In this document: positions 1-11,093 of the stretch, piece after piece
Layout: each line of letters starts with the position of its first letter
Position numbering within the stretch: position 1 is the first letter of the stretch
Assembly: GCA_043228905.1 (NCBI GenBank)
Contig: JBHGNT010000007.1
Coordinates: 12,710,001 to 12,774,000, forward strand
DNA from: Azolla caroliniana
Lineage: Eukaryota; Polypodiophyta
DNA: 64,000 nt
Reading direction: 5' to 3'
Notes under the pieces: generated by a model
Database searches by the model: none
The model's input: the letters and a program-made list of their open reading frames with translations, nothing else
Told to the model about the DNA's origin: nothing
Position numbers and translations under genes: made by a program

Positions 1-693
1 GGGGGGAGAACGAATTGCGAAACCCTTACAGACCGGTTACGGTTTTAGAAGGGGCCGGTAGGGGCAAACACGGGGGAGGTGTGTCGGGTCTGAAAGCCAC
101 ACCTAGGACGGAACAAGAGTCTCGCAAGTGGCCATCGAGGGCCAGATCGAAGCGTGACTACGGGATGGTGTTCGGTACAGGCGGTGCCTGAAACGAGGGG
201 ACGGGTGCATAATGTATGTACTACACAGGGTCGGAGTCAAGGGATGACAAGACAGTCCGGAGGAGGATCCTCCACACCTGCTTCGTAGATCTCGGCCAGA
301 CAATCAGAATAACGAAGACTGACACAACAAGCCCGGGATGACGAGCTGGTGGGGGCGAGGGGACGACGGCAAGCGGAAGACTCAGGACCTGTTGCAGCAG
401 CGCAAGACGGAAAGGCTCAAGCGGGCCACTACGAGCGTTCCTCGAGCGGAGGACATCGGGCATACGGATAAGAGCAGAGCATGAATACGGCCGAACAAGG
501 GCCAACGGAAGTACGCATACTATGGAGATCGCGGCGAAGGACCCATCAATGGGTCAAACGAGCCTACGGGGAGGTAAGCATGAAGGAAGAACCGAAGCCG
601 ACGGTTAAAACCGGCAGCAAGCCGGGATGCGGATTACAGAAGACTGTTTCCTCACCGGCCGAAATCTCTCATCCTTCACCGGATTTGGCACGT

Positions 694-1243
694 TGTCGTG
701 AAGAATTTCGGCTAGAGGCGGAAACCGGGAAACATTGGCTACCTCGGCGGGGTGCAGCGTGTGTACGCACCCATGTATATTTAGTGTGAATAACGAGGGG
801 CCTTTATGGCGCCGAAGAGTAGTCAAGTCGGGACAGACGATCCCATGTAAGTCGGGATTTGTCCCACATTGTAACGCATCCCTTTCCTTGTTCTATAAAA
901 GGAAGGGAACGCCCTTTGTAAAAGGGTTGCCCATTTTGCATTAGAGGGTATACCTTTAGGTTTAGAGTTAGTTTCTTCTTCTTCTTCTTCTCCTTCGTGT
1001 TCGCTTAGGGTTTGCTTCAGCTCGTCTCCTGCGCAAGACCCCTCTCGGCGCGACGAGCCCGTGAGCTCCCCGACGGCGGCTTGGCAGCTGACGACTACTG
1101 TAACCTGCCTTGGAACGGCTCGAAGCCGGGAATGTATTCTTTTTACATACATATATACGTCTGCGTCTGTCTGTGTATATTCGCGTCTTCGTTGGTGTCG
1201 GGTGCTTCCCCTTTCTTGTACTTAAGGGTGTGATTCGGGTTGG

Positions 1244-1287
<44 letters not shown>

Positions 1288-1310
1288 AGTGTGCGTGAGT
1301 CGGTGTTAAG

Positions 1311-1364
<54 letters not shown>

Positions 1365-1493
1365 TTGGTTGCTTCCAGTGTGCTTCTGGGATGCCCTGGA
1401 AACGGTGAAGCACGACTTCCTACGCTCCATCACTCCCTAGTCCAAGACCCCGTGGTCCCGCCTTTCTCCACGCACGCGCGTAACAATGCGACA
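694..1493 (+). repeat. Solo LTR (gypsy-type family) with ACGT target duplication
   Basis: An 800-bp LTR starting TGTCGTGAAG and ending GCGACA, flanked by ACGT at 690-693 and again at 1494-1497. Removing it restores the motif found before the polypurine tracts of elements A and B. It has a TATA-like TTCTATAAAAGG near 891, a run of GT from about 1244 to 1282 and a run of CT from about 1313 to 1362. It is homologous to the LTR at 1529-2314 over most of its length but diverged from it, so it is probably not that element's own partner. Confidence 0.75.
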
Positions 1494-1528
1494 ACGTACC
1501 GGTGGACGTGCGGTTAGGTGGGGGCGGA

Positions 1529-2314
1529 TGTCGTGGAGAATTTCGGCCAGAGACGGAAACCGGGAAATATTGGCTAAATCGGCGGGGTGCACCGTGTGCA
1601 CCCACCCTCGTGTAATTGTGTGAATAGTAGGAGTTAAGTCGGGACGAAGAATCCCATGTAAATCAGGATTTATCCCACATTGTAACGTATCCCTCTCCTT
1701 ATTCTATAAAAGGAAGGGATGGTCCCTTGTAGAGGGGTTGCCCATTTTGTATTAGCAGGGTATACCGTTAGACGAAGAGACGTTCTCTCTTCCTCTTTCT
1801 CTCTTTCCTTTCTTGCTCTCCTCTACTTCTTCTTCGTTGTTCTGCGCATCGAGCACTGGCGTCCAGCGTTTCGGTTTTCTGTCTTGTACTCTATGCAAGC
1901 CCCGCTCGGCACGACAAGCTCGAGAGCTCCCCGACCGGCGGCTTGGCAGTAGACAACAGTTATATCCTACGCGACCTAGGCCCGGCTCGAAGTCGACGTT
2001 CAATCTCGTTGTCTTGTAAATACATATACATTTGGTCGTGCATATTCGAGTCTCTGTTGGTGTGCGTGTGTGTGTCTTTGTGTTTCTTTCTCGTTTCTGT
2101 ACATAAGGCGTGAGTAGGGTCGGCGTGCTGTGTGCGTGTGTGCGAGAGTCAATGTTGCGTGCCTGCTCTCTCTCTCTCTCTCCCTTCGGTTGCTTCCGGT
2201 GTGCTTCTAGGATGCCCCGGAAACGGTGAAGCACGACCTCCTACGCCCATCACTCCCTAGTCCAAGACCCCCGTGGTTCCGCCTTTCTCCATGCACGCGC
2301 GAAACTTAGCGACA
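1529..2314 (+). repeat. 3' LTR of element E
   Basis: A 786-bp LTR beginning TGTCGTGGAG and ending TTAGCGACA, directly after a purine tract (ggtgggggcgga). A TATA-like TTCTATAAAAGG lies near 1701. It aligns along its length with the LTR at 694-1493, including the blocks around the TATA box, the tggcag block near 1943 and the ggatgcccyggaaacggtga block near 2211. Confidence 0.75.
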
Positions 2315-5300
2315 CCGTGAAGGCTTCGGCAAATTCGTCCACGTTGGACAAATTCCAACATTTCGGATCATCACCTTGTTGACGGGTTGGAGATCTTGAA
2401 TAAAGCATAAGGACCCGTTCTTCTTCGGCACCATAAACCATCTATTGGAGTAGGGAGCATTGGACTGCTCAAGAATTCCCATCCTAACCTTTTCCTTTAG
2501 AAGCTCAATCAACTTCAGAATGTGAGCTCTTGGAACCGGTATCGGCTAGAAGTTCCAAGGTACATGCGGCACCGTAAATATCACCATCAGCTCTATCATC
2601 TTCAGATCGGCACATCCGATTTCTTGTGGAGAGAAGGCGAAGGCTTTCCCATGTCTCTCAAGCATCATCTGAAACCTTTCTTCTTCTTCGGGGAGAAGGA
2701 AGTCATCCTTCCCAACTTGGAGTTTCCCTCTTGATTCGTCGGTGAAGGTATGGCCTATCCCTTTTGGGTCTCTGAGACTTGGATCCTTGGTAACTTCTTT
2801 CATCCTTTGCCAACTATCCTCAGGTAATGGAATAGCTACTAGCTTGACCTTCTTAACTACTGATTTATATTTTGTGTTTACTTTGACCAACTCCTCCATG
2901 ACCCCTCATCGGCATTCGTCAATGGCGGTATACATGTTGATGGAGTTGACTACAATCGTATGTTGCTCATGAGGGCTCAAGTCCATGATATTCTCTATTT
3001 CTCCGATTGTATCGTTAAATGAGGCTTCCTCCATGACCCATGATATGTTGTCTTCTTCTTCTAATATTCCTTGTTCTTTTAGCCAATGTTCAAAGTTTTG
3101 AACTTGATGCTTCTCTCTCTCATTGAGTGTAGTCATCCCACATGCACCATTAGGTGCTAAATATAGTTTTCCTTCTTGCTTCTTTCTTCTTTTCGGGGAC
3201 TTACTTTTTCTCAGACTATCTTTGCCCCATTCTTCAATAGTCCGCGTTAAAAATCTGAGGCCTCATCTCTAAGGCTATCTCGGTTCCTCTCATGATTCCC
3301 TCGCACTGTCAAGAATTGAACCAACTTTTGACCATCAAGACTCTTCACCCGAGCGAATGTTGCTCTACTATCGAACACCTTAGTCTCCATCCTTGATGAT
3401 GTTATGTAGGGTTGCCCAAGAATCACCGAATGGGAAACCGAATCTTGCACAAAAAGTGTTGGTCGATCTCTACATCCCCGATTGTGACTTGAATGTTGGG
3501 ACATGCTCCATAAAGATCTTCCATTGCCTTCGTCGCCGCACGAATCTTCCATCCATGGTTTGTGTTGATAGACCATCTTCCCTTCTTGTAGAAATCCGTC
3601 GACATGAGGTTAATCTCTGATCCGTGGTCTATAAGAACCACAACTATCTCTTTCTTCTCTCCAATCTTCACCGGAGTTTCCGTTGTCACTCTCGCCCAAT
3701 GGAGTCGTGTATAATGACTGTCCACTAGATCTTCTCCTTTCTCTTCCGTTCTTGCCATAGTTATGGCATTGGTTGTCACCTTTGTCGAAATTCCATCTTC
3801 CTCATCTACTCGTTGTTACGTTTGATAAGATCGACGATGGTCTCGTGGAACTCCTTTGCAATTCCAAGTAGTTCTCTCAATGTAAGGTCAATATCCGAGC
3901 ACTCTTTCTTCAAGAACCTTTCTTAAGTTAGTTTTTTTTTCAATATCCGACCTTATTTGTATGTTGGTGTCGATCTATCCTTCCCCTTCTTGGCATTCTC
4001 TTCAATGGGTTGAGTTGGTTCCTCGGCTCTCTTGTTTGAGCTTCCATCTTCTTGACGTGTGGTCTTGATCATCCCTTCCTTCTTCTTAAATTTTCTTGTG
4101 TCATGTTTCTTAGAAGGGCCTTCATCTAGATCAATCCTCTTCCGCTTCTCATCCACAAACACTTCGTGGGTTTCGCATATGACCTCTGCAGAGATCGTGT
4201 TGTTATCAACCGGATCCGCCCACCCGGTAAGGTCTCGTACATGAAGGTTGGCTAGCTTTGCATCACCCGAATTAATCTTCTCGTTTTTTTCATATTCGAG
4301 GACGGTCGGTCAAAACCCCATTCCCGGTTTAATCATTCTAAGCTTCTCCTTCCCGATTCTTATACCGGCGGATGCAACATAGTGTATAGCTTCAACATGG
4401 CTCGCATCGGCCTCATCTATGATTTTCTTTAGGCCCCCCCTACCGAAATTCACTTGCAAGGGCTTTCAAGTCTCACTTGAGTGTATAATGTTGCCAACCA
4501 TGTAGACGAGGTTTTGTCGAATTGCCTCTTGAAGGCTAGCACAATCTTTCCTTGCATGATCAACATTATCACACCATACACATCTATATGGGTCTTTCCC
4601 CTTTGGCCCTCTGCAACTCATATTAGCTAATGAAACCGCTTCGAATTTTCGTGCCCACTCTTCAATGACAAAGTTCTCCATCGCTCTTTCAATCGGCTTG
4701 CTTTGCTTTGTCATCTCAGTTGCTATTGGAGCCTTCCTTCTTTGGACTACCGGGCCCACCATGTCGGAATCATCTAGCCATCGACGACGTTTGTCAAATC
4801 AATCACATGCTCTTCTTACCGCAACCCAATCCGTTATGAGACCATTGGGTTGTGCTTCGTCCTCTAATAGACTACCTAGTTCTCGTCTATCTTTTGCATC
4901 CACTACCTTTAAGAAGTACAAAACTTTATCTCCTTCGAGAAGTGTTTGGTCGGTTCTCGAGAGACGGTTGTACATTTGGTCAAATTCGGTGTACACTCCC
5001 GATGTGTTCATGTTCTTCCCCTTCTTCTCGATCCACTTCATCAACGTATGACGAGTCATCCTCGACGCATCTTCAAGCATATATTCAGCCAAAAGTGCCC
5101 TTTCAAATCCCACCCATGTTGTTTGGGCAGCTTGAATCTCCCTTATACGGCCTTGTAACCCAATAGTTACAAAATGCTTGAAGCTTGATATTTGCTTCTC
5201 TTCAATGACATCACGTTGTTGCATCTCCGTCTTATATGTAGCGACAAAATCCGTAATGTTTCTTCCACCAAATTGGCCCACTATCTCAACCTTTTGGTCG

Positions 5301-5407
5301 ATGGCCTTTTCTAAGCTTGCATCATTATCTCGAGCTCTCATCATATGCTCAACAATAGCCACCAACTTTGCCACTTCATCAGCTTGGGTGTTTGACGAAG
5401 AAGCCAT
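2315..5407 (-). pseudogene. Element C gag-protease-RT polyprotein, decayed
   Basis: Gag starts at the ATG at 5405-5407 and is open to about 4799 (202 codons). The zinc knuckle follows at about 4580-4540 (CVWCDNVDHARKDC, pattern CX2CX4HX4C). Protease is at about 3779-3420 with LIDHGSEIN, where D-H-G stands in place of the usual D-T/S-G. The gag-protease frame ends at a UAA near 3245 just after a T-run, and pol continues in the -1 frame. The RT N-terminus (about 2899-2315) keeps the block SNAPYSNRWF-VPKK and ends at DEFAEAF. Frameshifts lie between gag and the knuckle, inside protease (near 3480) and near 2350, and there is a TAG near 2546. It is therefore not functional. Confidence 0.75.
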
Positions 5408-5477
5408 CTTCTAATCTTCTATTTCAAGCACTTGATCCTTCCTACCACCTCTTCACGTCGGGTTCACCACTTGATTA

Positions 5478-7583
5478 TGTTGTGAAACTCCATCACTATG
5501 TGCAGATCGTGAGGTGGAACCGCCGAGGTTATGGACAGGAAGGAAATAGGGCTTACACGCACCACACAAGGAAGGCTTACACAAACAAGGCACGAGTATT
5601 CGAACATGTTTGTGAAAAGGAGAGGTGCATGGGCAAGCCCGAATCAACCCCTAATCACAAGGCGAACGAAGGAACGTGAGGAAGGCTTACACACGAACAC
5701 ACAAGGAAAAGGCTTACTTACACACACAAGAGACAGAGTTTCGAATGCCTTTGTGAAAAGAGAGGTGTATGGGCAAGTCTGAACGCTCCCTTGTTACAAA
5801 ACACGCGAATACACAAGCAAGGTTTATACACGGGAGTCACAATTTCGAACGCCTTTGTGAAAGGAGAGGTGCATCCCTTGCCACAAGTCGCACAAACACA
5901 CAAGCAAGGTTTACACATGGGAGAAACAATTTCGAACGCCTTTGTGAAAGGAGAGGTGCATGGGCAAGCCCAAACGCTCCCTTGCCACAAGTCGCACGAA
6001 AACACAAGCAAGGTTTACACATGGGAGAAACAATTTCGAATGCCTTTGTGAAAGGAGAGGTGCATGGGCAAGCCCGAACGCTCACTTGCCACAAGTCGCA
6101 CGAACACACAAGCAAGGTTTACACATGGGAGAAAAAATTTCGAACGTCTTTGTGAAAGGAGAGGTGCATGGGCAAACCCAAACGCTCCCTTGCCACAAGT
6201 CGCACGAAAACACAAGCAAGGTTTACACATGGGAGAAACAATTTCGAATGCCTTTGTGAAAGGAGAGGTGCATGGGCAAGCCCGAACGCTCACTTGCCAC
6301 AAGTCACACGAACACACAAGCAAGGTTTACACACGGGAGAAACAATTTCGAACGCCTTTGTGAAAGGAGAGGTGCATGGGCAAGCCCGAACCCTCCCTTG
6401 CCACAAGTCGCACGAACACACAAGCAAGATTTACACTAACACGCAAGACACATAAGTTTGAACGCCTTTGTGAAAGGAGAGGTGCATGGGCAAGCCCGAA
6501 TGCTCCCTTGCCACAAGTCGCACGAACACACAAGCAAGGTTTACACATGGGAGACGCAATTTCGAATGCCTTTGTGAAAGGAGAGGTGCATGGGTAAGCC
6601 CGAACACTTCCTTACCACAAGTCGCACGATCACACAAGCAAGATTTACACTAACACGCAAGACACATAAGTTTGAATGCCTTTGTCAAAAGAGAGGTGCA
6701 TGGGCAAGCCCGAAACGCTCCCTTGTCACAAGACACATAAGCAAATAAGCACAAACGATGATAACATATAAGACATGTAGATTCGAACAAACAAGTAAGC
6801 ACAAATGACGATAACAAATAAGCACAATCAAGATTTACACATAAGACAAGTAGATGAAAGAAAACATTAGTTTATATCAATATAAAAGATTCTTTTATAA
6901 TATAAGAACCATGTTACAATGGGTTGGATGCGAATATGAAGGATTGTTTATAAATGAAGGAAAGAAGAGAGTGGAGTATAGAAGGAGTTTCTTTGTTGAT
7001 GATTCCTCTCGATGTTGTTGATCCTTCTTCTTCCACTTTCTAATTGATTAGAGCGTTCGCGTTCCTTCTCCCTCCCCCCCCTTCTTCACTAGAATAGGCT
7101 CTTATTTATAGGTTTAGGATTGCTTGCCTTTTTCCCCTAAAAAAAAGCTTGTCTATATGAGTCGACTTTTCTTTTCCTCACTATTTCTGTTTTCTAGCCC
7201 CAAATTTCACATACAAGATATTCTTGGAAAGCTCTTTGGGTTAGCTTTCTTATGCATCTTTTCTTTTCTAATTTGGACATCTGAAGAGGAAATTATGAGC
7301 TTGTTTCTCTACTGTGCTCCTCATATCCACGCGTGCTTTTTTTTTCTCTCCATCTTTTTCTCTACTTTTGTCTACTTTTGAAAACCGTCTCTAACTTAAT
7401 ATTCATCATTATTTATTGTAAGGCTCAATACTTTGACCATTTATTTATAAGGAATTATCTTTGGAAAATGAAAAAGTATTTTTTCTACCAATAAAGTTGA
7501 CTTCACAATACTAGTTTATTTGAACTATTGTTTTACTTCTTTTTTAGGGTGGTTTCACAGTATGTGTTAGAAACATCACGACA
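5478..7583 (-). repeat. 5' LTR of element C, 2.1 kb, with internal tandem array
   Basis: On the minus strand it begins TGTCGTGATG (7583) and ends TTTCACAACA (5478), followed by the primer-site-like TGGTGAACCCGACG. A minus-strand TATA box (TATAAATAAG) is at about 7110-7101, and the part after it holds a tandem array (5680-6720). At 2.1 kb it is two to three times longer than the other LTRs of this family in the window. Confidence 0.65.
5680..6720 (-). repeat. Tandem array of ~104-bp units inside the LTR of element C
   Basis: The marker caagcaagg/a followed by tttaca recurs at about 5812, 5901, 6005, 6109, 6213, 6317, 6421, 6531 and 6635, so the usual period is 104 bp with a few longer or shorter units. 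Each unit contains cgcctttgtgaaaggagagg and a short inverted repeat around gggcaagcc. Units stay open in several frames, but 104 is not a multiple of three, so the frame changes at each unit and no protein is implied. Confidence 0.9.
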
Positions 7584-8604
7584 ACGCATACGCTTCCGCG
7601 CACGTATTCTTTTACACTCATGTTGTATGTTGATGACATGCTGATTGTTGGATAGGAACCGAAGAAAATCAGAAGCTTGAAGAAGTAGGCCATTCTTGAT
7701 GAAGGATATGGGTCCGGCAAAGCAAATCTTGGGAATGCACATTGCCCAGGACCAGACAAAGAAGCTATTATGGTTGTGACAGGAGAAATACGTGACAAAG
7801 GTGCTCCAGAGATTCAACATGCAAGACGGGAAACCGGTCGGCTCGACATAGCCGACAAAATGCAAGTTATCCGGAAGTCAGTGTCCGAAATTGAAAGTGG
7901 AAAAAGCTGAGATGAATAAGATCGTGTATGCCTCGGTAGTCGGAAGCTTGATGTACGCAATGGTGTGTACAAGGTCAAACATTGGATACGCAATCGAGTG
8001 GTCAACCGATATATAAGCAATCCCGAAAAAGAGCATTGGACAGCGGTGAAGTGGCCACTTCGGTACTTGAAAGGTACCTTGAATGTGTGTGTTCGATTTG
8101 GCTCAGGTAAACCCCTATTAGAAGGTTATATTGATTCAAACATGGAGGCCGATGTGCATACCAACCGATCCATGTCTGGATACGTGATGATTTATGCACG
8201 GGGAGCCGTCTCGTGGCAGTCGAGGTTGCAGAAGGTCGTGGCATTGTCAACCACGGAAGCCGAGTATATGGCCACAACAGAAGCCGGCAAGGAAATCATA
8301 TGGATGAAGGAGTTTATTAGTGAGCTGGGAATTCGGCAAGAAGAATTCTGACTCCACTACAACAATCAAAGTGCCATCCACCTTGCGAAGAATGCCTCCT
8401 ACCACTCAAGGACCAAGCACATCTAGAGGAGATATCATTAGCTCCAAGAGCGAGTAGAAGAAAAGGAGTTTGCACTAATGAAGATCCACACGGCCGAAAA
8501 TGGATCGGACATGCTGACGAAAGTGTTGTCAGTAGAGAAGTTGAACGAGTGCCGACAGAGGTTCAAATTGGTGAAGTACCCCATGCTTGAGTGAAGGGGG
8601 AGTT
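7584..8604 (+). pseudogene. Copia RT end and RNase H, decayed (fragment F)
   Basis: The fragment starts in the RT palm (LYVDDMLIVG near 7626), broken by stops and frameshifts. RNase H is readable at 7965-8351, with the blocks GYIDSNMEADVHTNRSMSGY and STTEAEYMA. A TGA at 8349 and a TAG near 8424 interrupt the final part, which includes TKHI and a block matching ADxLTKxL. The sequence ends in a polypurine tract (gtgaagggggag) just before an LTR. The left edge is the insertion point of element C. Confidence 0.8.
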
Positions 8605-9201
8605 TGTTGGATAGCAGGTCCCTCCGGATGGGAAGTGGAGCTCGAATGGAGGAAACGGGGAGAACCGATTCCCATGGAGTCAATGAGTATTTCAGCCGAG
8701 GACGATAGGTGGAGGCGGAAATCGAAAATCGAAAATCGAAGGATCGATTTTATGACCGATTCGGGAGACTATATTTGTAAATAGTCTAAATGTGCCCCTT
8801 GTGGGCTATGTATGTAAATAACTAGGGCAAACTTTATGGGCGTTGATCATTATTGTTATATAGTTAAAGAAGGTTGTTGCCTCTATAACTTGTAGGAGAG
8901 TGTGTGTGTGTGTGTAAGAGTGTGAGTAACTCTGCAACCGTTGATCTGACGAAGGAGGACTCATAAGTCGTTGCTTTGAGATTCTCACTGTTGTATTTCC
9001 TCTCGATTATAGTGATTCTGTTTCTCGGGGTTTGTGGACCCCCGTGGTTTTTCCCCTTCGGGTTTTCCACATAAAAGATCTTGTGTCTTTGTACTTGTCT
9101 TTTCTGCCTTCTTGTTTTTTCGGTCTGTGCACTATCTATCTCAATTCTTTGCACCCGAACATTCGAAGTACAACCGGTTGTGGCCAATTACGATCCTAAC
9201 A
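8605..9201 (+). repeat. 3' LTR of Copia fragment F
   Basis: A 597-bp block starting TGTTGGAT immediately after the polypurine tract and ending ATCCTAACA, so its ends are near-perfect inverted repeats. It carries a GT run near 8898-8915. No second copy is present in the window. Confidence 0.65.
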
Positions 9202-10570
9202 CAATATTCTCGTTACAAGGAAGCATAAAGAAGTATAAAGGAAAAAGAATTGGATGATGTCTCTCATACTAGTAATTTGGGGATGCACGGAACAATTTTA
9301 AGGGACAAAAGGATGAGGTCACAAAAGATTTGGGGAAGATAGTATGTGCAATTGTGCTCGATCTCTCATAAATATGAACCCACTCAAATATAGACCAAAT
9401 ACATTTCAATCAACACCTAATTGACCCAATACGTGTAGGTGTAAGCCTAACTAATGACATAGCCTTGAAGGATATGAAGGCCTACTTTCATAAAGGAAGA
9501 GAGTCAAATCAATGTAGAAAAACTCTATTGTTTTTTATGAATTTCAAAAAACTTTTCATACATTAATTATAAGAACATATGACAAAACTTGGTATATACA
9601 AACCAATATCAAAATTATCAAATTTGTAGTAACATGTCTTATGGAAAAGTAGCAAACCGCAACTGTTTTGGTTTGGTTAAGTTCAAGAGTCTGACACACA
9701 AAACGTTTAAAGATGTTTAAACTTAAACCAAATCAATAAAAATTGTTTAAATAGAAAATGTTCTAATTGAACGGTAATAGGAATTTCCAAGCTCAAACCA
9801 AATGGTTCTCAAAATTTACAAACGCGATTCAATTTCGGTTTCAATGTAAACCAAATGGTTCAGTTAAGTTCAATAGTCTAACACTCAAAACGTTTAAAGA
9901 TTTTTAAACTTAAACCAAATCAAACAAAAAATTGTTTAAATAGAAAATGCTCAAACTGAACTGTAATAGGAATTTCCAAGCTCAAACCAAATGATTCTAG
10001 AAATTTACAAACGTGGTTCAATTTCAGTTTCGATGTAAACCAAATGGTTCAGTTAAGTTCAAGAGTCTGACACTCAAAACATTTAAAGATTTTTAAACTT
10101 AAACCAAATCAAACAAAAAATTGTTTAAATAGAAAATATTCAAATGGTTTCTCTCATCCCCTTTATTTGGCATATGCATAGATCACTTTGAAAGAAGGGT
10201 TCATCATGCAAATGGCATAAAGCTAGCAATTCATAGAACCAACCATGGGTAGATAATTGATTATATTATTTGCCTATGCAACTAATGTGCTCGTCTTCTC
10301 GCAAGATGACTATAAAATTCTTTGGCATCTACCGCACGTCATTGAAGCTATTTGCAAAGATAGCAATCTATTTATAAATGGAGGGAAAGTGACATGTATA
10401 TAGTAGTAAAAACATTTCACACTTTGATACAATGTTTTGTTTTTTACTACATTTCAGTTTGCTTGCCACATATTGCCAACATGATCCTATCCCTCCACAC
10501 ATCTCTCTTACAATTACAATGTGTATTCTCAATTGCAACAATTGATGGTCTAATTCTTGGGAATTAGGAG
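9202..10570. other. AT-rich spacer with a ~187-bp tandem repeat
   Basis: No coding region is recognised. From about 9665 to 10145 there are three copies (the last partial) of a unit of about 187 bp. The landmark gttcaagagtctgacac falls at about 9681, 9868 and 10057, and each copy also contains tttaaacttaaaccaaatc. Confidence 0.7.
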
Positions 10571-10990
10571 TGTTGAGCGGCAAGCTCAACCGGATCCGGA
10601 TCGGCTAAATAAGCCTGAGCCAGATCGGCATACGGAAGGATGAGCTGGATCGGTGAGCCGGTGAGCTGGGGAGCCGGTTAGCCAGATCAAGCAGTAATCG
10701 GAAGCCTAGTAGCAGCCTAGACTACTAGGTAGTTAATGTCTCGTAGTTAGTGTCAGATGCTCGTGTGAGCATTGAAGTACACTGTACTTCTGTCAGTCCG
10801 CTTAGGACTTGTATGAATAGTGTTGTTGAGCATGTTGGATGTACAGAGCTTGAGAGTTAATTTTTTGAATAGAGTTTTATGTTCTGCTCTTTCTCTGTCT
10901 CTCCCGCGTACTATGTATATTCAAGCTCTCCATTAAACCTGCATTTCTGTTTTCGGTTTTCTATTGATTCCACACGTTATTCTTTTTACA
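10571..10990 (+). repeat. 5' LTR of Copia H
   Basis: Starts TGTTGAGC and ends CTTTTTACA, 420 bp, followed at once by the primer site. It matches 21106-21554 closely. The 3' copy is 449 bp, with extra copies of a short gagccggt/gagctgg repeat, and begins TCTTGAGC, one base different. The first 20 bases form a hairpin (TTGAGC and GCTCAA). Confidence 0.9.
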
Positions 10991-11002
10991 TGGTATCAGA
11001 GC
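10991..11002 (+). promoter_or_regulatory. Primer-binding site of Copia H
   Basis: TGGTATCAGAGC directly follows the 5' LTR. It is the standard plant Copia primer site, complementary to the 3' end of initiator methionine tRNA, from which minus-strand cDNA synthesis starts. Confidence 0.95.
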
Positions 11003-11093
11003 GCGAGGGTTGAGAACCTCTACAGCCAACATCAGCATCTGAAGACAAACCCTAAGACCCGGTAAGAACAAAAAGAGAAGTGATGGACAGAGG

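Larger units (their letters stand above)
1..2314 (+). mobile_element. 3' end of gypsy-type LTR element E (with a solo LTR inside)
   Basis: The 3' LTR (1529-2314) is preceded by a purine-rich tract (about 1514-1528). Upstream of that is a short motif, ggcACGTaccgg, that also lies just before the polypurine tract of element A (ggcacataccgg near 33586) and of element B (near 39334). That motif is split by a solo LTR (694-1493). Bases 1-689 are then the inner sequence of E. They are GC-rich and I recognise no protein in them. The right flank (2315 on) is the broken RT gene of minus-strand element C, so E inserted into C and the rest of C should lie left of the window. Inference from structure; the 5' LTR of E is outside the window. 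Confidence 0.65.
2315..7583 (-). mobile_element. Gypsy-type element C, minus strand, 3' part missing
   Basis: Reading on the minus strand there are a 5' LTR (7583 down to 5478), a primer-site-like TGGTGAACCCGACGTGA, then gag, protease and the N-terminal part of reverse transcriptase. Coding is cut off at 2315, where element E begins, just after the RT motif corresponding to DEFAEAF. The right flank (7584-7587) is ACGC, inside a Copia fragment. So C inserted in Copia and was later split by E; the RT core, RNase H, integrase and 3' LTR should be left of the window. Confidence 0.75.

Noticed and set aside
694-2314. One element with two LTRs and the inside deleted
   Set aside because: The first LTR has its own ACGT duplication and splits a motif that is continuous in elements A and B, so it is a separate insertion.
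5531-6637. Overlapping open frames on both strands with Thr/Gln/Gly-rich and Cys-rich repeats
   Set aside because: They arise from the 104-bp tandem array in the LTR of element C. The unit is not a multiple of three, so each frame repeats the same words out of phase. There are no independent coding signals.
5680-6720. Possible CRISPR-like array
   Set aside because: Units are 104 bp and repeat over their whole length with no variable spacers. This is a eukaryotic LTR-internal tandem repeat.
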